Shown: in pieces, positions 50,807-55,990 of the stretch
Position numbering within the stretch: the stretch's first letter is position 1
How the letters are laid out: every line of letters starts with the position of its first letter
Assembly (NCBI GenBank): GCA_024434165.1
Contig: QMIW01000017.1
Span: forward strand, 1-55,990
Length of the DNA: 55,990 bases
Reading direction: 5' to 3'
From: Chloroflexota bacterium
GTDB lineage: Bacteria > Chloroflexota > Anaerolineae > Anaerolineales > Villigracilaceae
Notes under the pieces: model-generated
What the model was told of the DNA's origin: nothing
Databases searched by the model: none
Seen by the model: only the letters and a program-made list of their open reading frames with translations
Translations under genes and position numbers: made by a program

Positions 50807-50963
50807 AGTGTTCTCCTTTTGGAATTTGTGAGACAAACTACAAAACAAGTATAGCGTAGGATTTCAAGCCCGTCAAAGTTAACGTCGTTTAAGGGCGCAG
50901 ACGATGTCCGTAAGATGGCAGGGTCGAAGGGTATCAATATTCCATACAAAGAGGAGAATTTCG

Positions 50964-51500
50964 ATGAAACCCCGCTTCATTTTCTGGACATTCAACCTGG
51001 TCGCTGTTATTCTGACGGCTTCCTGCGCCCCCGCCGCTGTGACGGAGCCGCCCGCCGCCGCAGCCACCATCCCAGTGGAGCAATCCACCTCGACGGCGGC
51101 GCCAACTCCCCTGACAGAATCAACCGCCGCCGTCACGGATGCGCCCACAATCCAGCCGATCGCCACCTCTCGTGGACCAAGCCTCGAAGCCACCGATCCC
51201 TCCACCGTTTCGCTGGCGTCCGGTCAACTGCAGCTGGTGGAATTCTTCCGCTTCACCTGAGGTACCTGCCGCACCATGGCGCCCATGGTTCATGGGCTCG
51301 AAGCAGAGTATTTTGGCAGAGTCAAGTTCACCTACCTCGATGCCGACGACCCTCAAACGCAAGCCTTGCAGCGCGAACTGGGTTTTGTGTACCAGCCCGA
51401 ATTCTACCTGCTCGATGCAAACGGAAACGTCCTCAAGAAATTGATAGGGTTCGTTTCCGAAGAGGAATTCCGAAATCTGTTTGACCAATATCTTCAGTAA
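50964..51500 (+). CDS. Thioredoxin-like selenoprotein lipoprotein (TGA read as Sec)
   Basis: 178 aa if the TGA at 51258-51260 is read as selenocysteine (Sec99). The start at 50964 has GAGGAG upstream. A signal peptide with lipobox LTASC (Cys21) predicts a lipoprotein on the outer face of the membrane, followed by a Thr/Ala linker (25-85). The domain then runs LVEFFRFT-U-GTC-R-T-MAPMVHGLEAEY, VKFTYLDADDP, and FYLLDANGNVLKKLIGF, which matches thioredoxin folds: Sec99-x-x-Cys102 replaces CxxC. The frame stays open for 78 codons after the TGA. A 7 bp hairpin follows the TGA at the right distance for a bacterial SECIS. A gene caller would split it at 51260. A nonsense mutation is the alternative. 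Confidence 0.85.
51268..51297 (+). promoter_or_regulatory. Candidate bacterial SECIS hairpin
   Basis: ACCATGG (51273-51279) pairs perfectly with CCATGGT (51283-51289) around a 3 nt loop CGC; the loop begins 20 nt after the TGA and has G at its second position. A short lower GCC/GGC stem (51268-51270 and 51295-51297) may extend it. Known bacterial SECIS elements place a small loop with an early G about 16-37 nt after the UGA, so this fits. Folding was judged by eye. Confidence 0.75.
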
Positions 51501-51517
51501 CGAAGCGCTCCATTATC

Positions 51518-51549
51518 GAAAACGACCCGCCGTTCGGCGGGTCGTTTTC
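51518..51549 (+). terminator. Intrinsic terminator of the selenoprotein gene
   Basis: GAAAACGACCCGCC / GGCGGGTCGTTTTC perfect 14 bp stem with a GTTC loop; the symmetric A and T tails would let it work in both directions. Confidence 0.92.
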
Positions 51550-51565
51550 ATTAGACCTCTTGTAT

Positions 51566-51610
51566 AAGTGCTCCCGACGCAGTCCTCGCGGCGGGGACGC
51601 CGCCTTGAGC
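51566..51610. repeat. GC-rich palindromic repeat (second copy of window-edge type)
   Basis: GCTCCCGACGCAGTCCTCGCGGCGGGGACGCCGCC resembles the block at 18-60, sharing the GGCGGGGACGCCGCC core and flanking GCTC/GAGC. It lies between the terminator and the end of the membrane protein gene. Confidence 0.55.
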
Positions 51611-51642
51611 AGGTAAAAAAGTGACTTTTGCAAGAAGTCTAT

Positions 51643-52713
51643 TCAAAAACTGAAAAGATTGCTGACGATATTGATGAATATCTCGAAGATGATCAGCAGG
51701 AACGGTGAGATGACCGTCGCAGCCAGGCGGTAGAACGTCGTTCCCTGAAAGGGCCAATCGGTGGTTTTCGAGACCGTCTCGATTGCCTTCTCCAGCTGGT
51801 GAAGCGCTTCCACCTCCTTCCAGTAGGTTATGGATCTTGTGTCGTCGTCGAATTTTCGATATAACCTCTGCGATGCCTCTTGAAAATCGTAGTTCAACCG
51901 GTCCAACATCCTGTTTTTGATGCGGGACATCCTCTGGTGAGCCTCCCAGATCGGCAGGAAGAAACTCGCCGGCGCGACAATGAAATACAGCGCAGCGTAG
52001 ATCGAGAATTCGAGGATGGGCGGTTCGATCAAGAACGGCTGCAACCCGAGATTCAACGCAATAATCGCAGCGACGCCCACGAATTCCAGCGCAAAGTTTT
52101 TCACGCTTCGGAAAACCTCAAGACGGTCGGCATCCACCGTCAGTGGAAAATCGGCGTGTTCGAACAGATTGTTCAACTCGATGGAGGTTGCAATATGGCG
52201 GCAGGCGGAAACGCCGATGCAATAAAAAGCGAGAAACCGGACGGTTTGAATGAAGCCGATCTCGACCCAGTTTGCGCTGTACCAGAATTCCCCGAAATGT
52301 TGAATGCTGTATGAAGTTCCGAGGCTTGCGCCCAGCAATCCGAACAATGCCCCCACAACCCACCAGAGTTTGCGGGCGTGAGTGTGGGCGATCACTTCGT
52401 AATGTGGGTTATGAGATTTATCCTCCTCGCGCAGGTAGCGTGTGACGCTGTCATAAGTCCGCAGGATGCTGATGGGCTGGTAGGCGTAGAAATATCCCGC
52501 CATTGGGTAGACCAGCACGATGTTGATCAGGTTGATGCCATCCACTTTGGGCGGGTATCCCCACAGGCGCGGCAGGACAAACGCATAAAGAACCCCGGCG
52601 GCGATGAAGAAAAGCGCCATGCGCCAGGGTTCGACTTTCCATTTGCCGAGTACCAGCAGCGCGATTGGATCCGATCCGTAAATATCCGCCGGCGACAGAT
52701 GTTTCGATGACAT
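51643..52713 (-). CDS. Polytopic membrane protein of unknown function
   Basis: 356 aa. Hydrophobic segments at about 30-50, 62-82, 115-135, 150-170, 210-230, 237-257 and 333-352. A cytoplasmic helical stretch (258-325) is rich in charged and aromatic residues (RMSRIKNRMLDRLNYDFQEA). No family is recognised. It lies 18 bp after the stop of the Atg22-like transporter gene, so the two are likely co-transcribed; it may be an accessory subunit. Confidence 0.72.
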   Translation of the reverse strand: MSSKHLSPADIYGSDPIALLVLGKWKVEPWRMALFFIAAGVLYAFVLPRLWGYPPKVDGINLINIVLVYPMAGYFYAYQPISILRTYDSVTRYLREEDKSHNPHYEVIAHTHARKLWWVVGALFGLLGASLGTSYSIQHFGEFWYSANWVEIGFIQTVRFLAFYCIGVSACRHIATSIELNNLFEHADFPLTVDADRLEVFRSVKNFALEFVGVAAIIALNLGLQPFLIEPPILEFSIYAALYFIVAPASFFLPIWEAHQRMSRIKNRMLDRLNYDFQEASQRLYRKFDDDTRSITYWKEVEALHQLEKAIETVSKTTDWPFQGTTFYRLAATVISPFLLIIFEIFINIVSNLFSF

Positions 52714-52731
52714 GACGTCTCCAGCGGTGGA

Positions 52732-54090
52732 TTAACCGCCGTTGAATTTTTTGGCGTCCGCTATCGCTTTGTTGACGTTTACGAATGGGAGGATGATCAG
52801 CCCCATGATGAAGAAGAAGATCAGCGAAAGGATGCCCACCCGCAAGTCGTTGAAGATCTGGTTGGCGAGCCCGAATACCAGCGGACCGATCCAGGACGTG
52901 CCGCGCTCGGATACTTCGTAGAACGCAAAGAATTCCGCCTCCTTGCCGTTCGGGATCATCTGCGCAAACAGGCTGCGGCTGATGGCTTGCGAACCGCCCA
53001 TCACCAGGGCGATGAACGCGCCCAGGATGAAAAATTCCAAAGTTACATTCCCGCCTCTCAGACCGCCGTAAGCGTAAATAACCACGCCCGCCCAGATCAC
53101 CAGGCTGACGATGATGGACTGCTTGGCGCCAATCCATTTTGCCAGCCTGCCCCAGAACAGCGCGCCGAAGAACGCCATGAACTGGATCATCAAAATAACG
53201 GAAGTGAGCGTCGTTTGGTCCTGCTCCAGCCCGCCCTGGAGGACGGGCGCGGCGGCAAAGGTCGCGGCGACTGCGATCACCGTCTGAATGCCGTCGTTGT
53301 AAAGGAAGTACGCCAGCAAAAATCTCAATGTTTCCGGGAAGTGCTTCACTTCGCTGAATGTCTTTTTCAACTGTTTGAAGCCGATGCTGACATACGTCTC
53401 CCCGGAGGGTAGCGTCCGTGCCGCGTGGCGCGGACGCAGCCGCGCCCAGGTGATGAGGGCAAAGCCCAGCCACCACAGCCCCGCCGATGCAAGATTGATC
53501 CTCACAGCAAGTTCGGTGGAAATACCAAACGGCTCGCGCAATTGAAAAAACGCCAGGTTGAGTGCCAGCAGGATGCCGCCCCCCATGTAACCCATTGCCC
53601 AGCCGTAGGATGACACCCGGTCGCGCTCCTCTTCGCTGGCGATATCCGGCAGGTAGGCGTTGTAAAACACCATCGCTGCCCCAAAGGAAAGATTGGCGGC
53701 GATGAACAGCAGCCCGCCCAGCCACCATAGCCCGCCGGTGACGAGGAACAGCAAAAGGGTCGCCAGTGCACCGATGGTTGCAAAGATTTGCATCATGCGT
53801 TTTCGCAGGCGCGAGTAATCGGCAACCGCTCCGAGGATGGGCAGGAACAAAACCTGCATCCCGACGGAAAAGGAAATGCAGTAGGGCAAAAACGAATCAG
53901 GCGCAACGGGGATTCCAAAAAACGAAACGGTTGTCGTCCCTGCCGCTTCCGCCGCCGTGCGCGCCAGGCTTGCCACGTACGGACCCAAAAACACGGTCCC
54001 CACCGTGGTGCTGAAGGCGGAATTCGCCCAATCGTACATCGCCCAGCCAAAGATTTCCTTCCTGTCGTTCACCATCGCTTCGGTTGCCAT
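52732..54090 (-). CDS. MFS transporter, Atg22/UMF1-like
   Basis: 452 aa. The start at 54090 has GGAGG upstream; the longer frame runs into repeat DNA. About 12 TM segments. The opening IFGWAMYDWANSAFSTTV is the family hallmark, and LPDIASEEERDRVSSYGWAMGYMGGG and MGGSQAISRSLFAQMIPNGKEAEFFAFYEV are the conserved Atg22-like loops. Members are thought to export amino acids or other small solutes. Substrate unknown. Confidence 0.9.
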   Translation of the reverse strand: MATEAMVNDRKEIFGWAMYDWANSAFSTTVGTVFLGPYVASLARTAAEAAGTTTVSFFGIPVAPDSFLPYCISFSVGMQVLFLPILGAVADYSRLRKRMMQIFATIGALATLLLFLVTGGLWWLGGLLFIAANLSFGAAMVFYNAYLPDIASEEERDRVSSYGWAMGYMGGGILLALNLAFFQLREPFGISTELAVRINLASAGLWWLGFALITWARLRPRHAARTLPSGETYVSIGFKQLKKTFSEVKHFPETLRFLLAYFLYNDGIQTVIAVAATFAAAPVLQGGLEQDQTTLTSVILMIQFMAFFGALFWGRLAKWIGAKQSIIVSLVIWAGVVIYAYGGLRGGNVTLEFFILGAFIALVMGGSQAISRSLFAQMIPNGKEAEFFAFYEVSERGTSWIGPLVFGLANQIFNDLRVGILSLIFFFIMGLIILPFVNVNKAIADAKKFNGG

Positions 54091-54251
54091 GGCTCCTCCG
54101 TTGATTCTCAGAATGTCGTAAGCAGGAACACGTGCCAGTATAAGGAGTTTCGACTCCGCTGTAAAGAAATTACGGATGGAACTCCCCGCCTCTTTCTTGA
54201 CCCGCAACCTGCTCCGCGCTACAATGCCTTTTCCTACCCTTAGCCTTTCCG

Positions 54252-54357
54252 TCGTTGCGAGGAGCCCAAAGGGCGACGAAGCAGCCTCCCTGTTGCAAGG
54301 GGATGGTGCCGCCACGGCGCCGCGCGACGCTGCAGGCTAACGCCCTCGCAATGACAG
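54252..54357. repeat. GTTGCGAGG palindromic repeat (copy 2)
   Basis: Starts CGTTGCGAGGAGC and ends CCCTCGCAATGACAGG, with GAAGCAGCCTCC and GCCGCCACGGCG in between. It is related to the element at 15294-15374 but longer and diverged. It stops just before the ffh start codon and supplies the sequence containing its ribosome binding site. Confidence 0.7.
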
Positions 54358-54367
54358 GATGAATTCA

Positions 54368-55690
54368 ATGTTTGAAACACTTACCGGACGACTCAACCAA
54401 ATCTTCGATCAACTTCGCCGGCGCGGAAAACTCTCCGAAGCGGACGTGGACGCCGCCATGCGCGAGGTGCGCCTTGCCCTGCTCGAAGCGGACGTGCACT
54501 TCAGTGTGGTCAAGTCCTTCATTGCCCGCGTGCGCGAACGGGCTGTCGGCGCGGAGGTATCCAGGGCGCTCAACCCCGGTCAGCAGGTCATCAAGATCGT
54601 CAACGAGGAGTTGATCGGTACGTTGGGCGAGCCCGCCCCATTGAACCTTACCGGACCCAAACCGCGCGTCGTCATGATGGTCGGTTTGCAGGGTGCGGGC
54701 AAAACCACCGCCGCGGGCAAACTGGCGCGTTTGATGAAATCCAAAGGCGAGCGGGTTTTGCTGGTGGCGGGCGACCCGTACCGTCCTGCCGCAGTCAAAC
54801 AGTTGCAGCAGCTCGGCGAACGGCTGGATGTGGAAGTGGAAGCGGAGCTCTCGATCACGCCGCCGCAGCTCGCCAGGCGCGCGCTCGATAAAGCTGAAAA
54901 GGGCGGCTACAGCCTGATGATCGTAGATACAGCCGGACGGTCCCAGATGGATGCGCAGTTGATGGATGAATTGAAAGCCATCGCCGCCAATGTCAACCCG
55001 GTGGATATCCTCCTCGTCATTGATTCCATGATCGGTCAGGAGGCGTTGAACATCGCGCAGGGTTTCAAGGATGCGATCAACCTGACGGGGCTGGTCCTCA
55101 CCAAAATGGACGGCGACTCGCGCGGCGGCGCGGCGATCTCCATTCGGTCGGTCACAGGTGTGCCGATCAAGTTCATCGGCACAGGCGAAAAACTCGACGC
55201 GCTCGAAACCTACGACCCGGCGCGCCTGTCCTCGCGCATCTTGGGCATGGGTGACGTGATCGGCTTGATCGAAAAAGCCGAAGCGATGTACGACGCCCAG
55301 ACCGCCGAAAAACAGGCGCAGAAATTGATGAAGGGCGAGTTCTCGCTGGAGGACTGGCTCGAGCAAATGAAGCAAATGAAAAAGATGGGTCCCCTCGCGC
55401 AAATCATGGACATGCTTCCCGGTCAGTTTGGGCAGGCTGCGCGCGGGATTGACCCGGCGCTGGTGGAGAAACAGTTCAAACAATCCGAAGCCATCATCAA
55501 CTCGATGACGTTGAAGGAACGCCGCAACCCGGATATCCTGAATGCCTCCCGCAGAAGGCGCATTGCAGCGGGTTCGGGAATGGAAGTGCAGGATGTGAAC
55601 CGCCTCATCAAGCAGTTCCGCGAAGCGCAGAAATTGATGAAGACCCTGCAAAAGACAGGCGGCAAGGGGTTGGGGAAGTTGTTTGGGTGA
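54368..55690 (+). CDS. ffh: Signal recognition particle protein Ffh
   Basis: 440 aa. The start at 54368 gives the usual MFETLTGRLN; an ATG three codons upstream is also possible. NG domain with P-loop GLQGAGKTT (106-114), DTAGR, TKMDGDSRGG and GTGEKLD. The methionine-rich M domain (about 290-440) includes QMKQMKKMGP and ILNASRRRRIAAGSG for 4.5S RNA and signal peptide binding. It directs nascent membrane and secreted proteins to FtsY and the translocon. Immediately before it lies a palindromic repeat. Confidence 0.96.
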   Translation: MFETLTGRLNQIFDQLRRRGKLSEADVDAAMREVRLALLEADVHFSVVKSFIARVRERAVGAEVSRALNPGQQVIKIVNEELIGTLGEPAPLNLTGPKPRVVMMVGLQGAGKTTAAGKLARLMKSKGERVLLVAGDPYRPAAVKQLQQLGERLDVEVEAELSITPPQLARRALDKAEKGGYSLMIVDTAGRSQMDAQLMDELKAIAANVNPVDILLVIDSMIGQEALNIAQGFKDAINLTGLVLTKMDGDSRGGAAISIRSVTGVPIKFIGTGEKLDALETYDPARLSSRILGMGDVIGLIEKAEAMYDAQTAEKQAQKLMKGEFSLEDWLEQMKQMKKMGPLAQIMDMLPGQFGQAARGIDPALVEKQFKQSEAIINSMTLKERRNPDILNASRRRRIAAGSGMEVQDVNRLIKQFREAQKLMKTLQKTGGKGLGKLFG

Positions 55691-55721
55691 AAGCCCGAAG
55701 GTGAATAGATGATGTTGCGCA

Positions 55722-55822
55722 GTACCGCAAGATTTTGTACATTTCCCGATTATTCTGACAACGGAGTGCCGCAAGATTTATCTTGCGATGGGCGGCGCAA
55801 CATGAATTTTGCGTTGCGGTAC
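55722..55822. repeat. REP-like palindrome, GTACCGCAA family (copy 3)
   Basis: 101 bp bounded by GTACCGCAA / TTGCGGTAC, with internal GTGCCGCAAGATTTATCTTGCG. Third member of the family seen at 11144 and 20174; it follows ffh. Confidence 0.75.
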
Positions 55823-55864
55823 TACAAAGTGCGCAAGATAAGCGAGTAACTCACCTTACGCGGT

Positions 55865-55980
55865 AGGGGCGACCATGTTTTTTCAAAATGTATGGCACAG
55901 GGCGGCCCTTTCTTCACAGATTGGCTGCCTGTTTTGCCCAAACGGGTCGCCCCTGCGGCGAAATCGCATAAGATGAGTGA
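55865..55980. repeat. GACAGATTGGCTGC intergenic repeat (copy 2)
   Basis: GGGGCGACC, CACAGATTGGCTGCCTGTTTTGCCC and GAAATCGCATAAG in the same order as in the repeat at 21423-21514. No gene is seen after ffh to the window end. Confidence 0.7.
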
Positions 55981-55990
55981 GTAATATTAA

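Noticed and set aside
51258-51260. Nonsense mutation making a pseudogene
   Set aside because: The TGA falls exactly on the redox-active Cys position, the frame continues intact to a proper end, and a SECIS-like hairpin follows; Sec fits better. Genome data are still needed.

Overview
The window looks like about 56 kb of a bacterial chromosome from the Chloroflexota, most likely an Anaerolineae-type organism. This is an inference from the moderately high GC, the Thr/Pro-rich lipoprotein linkers, the DUF1361 and YqeB/YqeC gene content, and an abundance of short palindromic intergenic repeats. I see no rRNA, tRNA, CRISPR array, prophage or complete insertion sequence. About 52 protein genes are supported, most of them on the minus strand.

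Layout. 0.3-5.4 kb: a secreted protein, lipid genes (PlsC-like acyltransferase, DagK-like lipid kinase), and two MobA/MocA-like nucleotidyltransferases, one fused to YqeC. 5.6-7.3 kb: a response regulator with a decayed GGDEF-like output domain and an unknown protein. 7.4-15.3 kb: YqeB, two tandem DUF1361 membrane proteins, a DinB-like protein, an alpha/beta hydrolase, and a molybdenum hydroxylase of the xanthine dehydrogenase family whose FAD and 2Fe-2S subunits are fused. YqeB, YqeC and the MocA-like enzymes beside a molybdenum hydroxylase point to the selenium-dependent molybdenum hydroxylase trait. 16-17.2 kb: class I aldolase FbaB with a clear terminator. 17.2-18.9 kb: an AT-richer island of two small genes separated by attC-like palindromes, resembling a degraded integron cassette array. 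19.3-21.4 kb: a methyltransferase, a deoxynucleoside-kinase-like protein and a PGDYG-like protein.

21.5-29.8 kb: a tightly spaced four-gene operon transcribed as C39-like peptidase with SH3 repeats, TIR-TM-WD40 protein, double SLATT-like membrane protein, and a large protein with a TIR/deoxyribosyltransferase-like domain, TPRs, a DUF4071-like region and a C-terminal Rossmann-like region. This combination looks like an undescribed NAD/nucleotide-signalling conflict (defence) system. It is directly preceded by a 152 bp MITE whose second copy supplies the 3' end of the plsC-like gene at 1.4 kb.

30-49 kb: mostly metabolic and housekeeping genes: amidohydrolase, phosphoesterase, RibK-like protein, VOC and ABM proteins, aminotransferase, a glutamate-cysteine-ligase-like/M20 peptidase fusion, histidine phosphatase, RarA, two STAS proteins, EamA transporter, HAD hydrolase, a TPR membrane pair, and a CoA-transferase pair with a hydrolase between the subunits. 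49-55.7 kb: a P5C-dehydrogenase-like enzyme, a thioredoxin-like lipoprotein, a membrane protein, an Atg22-like MFS transporter and Ffh.

The most striking single gene is the thioredoxin-like lipoprotein at 50964-51500. An in-frame TGA sits exactly where the first active-site Cys of the CxxC motif belongs. A perfect 7 bp hairpin follows, with its loop 20-22 nt after the TGA, as expected for a bacterial SECIS element. I read it as a selenoprotein (UGTC active site). It fits the selenium-related genes elsewhere in the window, and ordinary gene callers would split it into two fragments.
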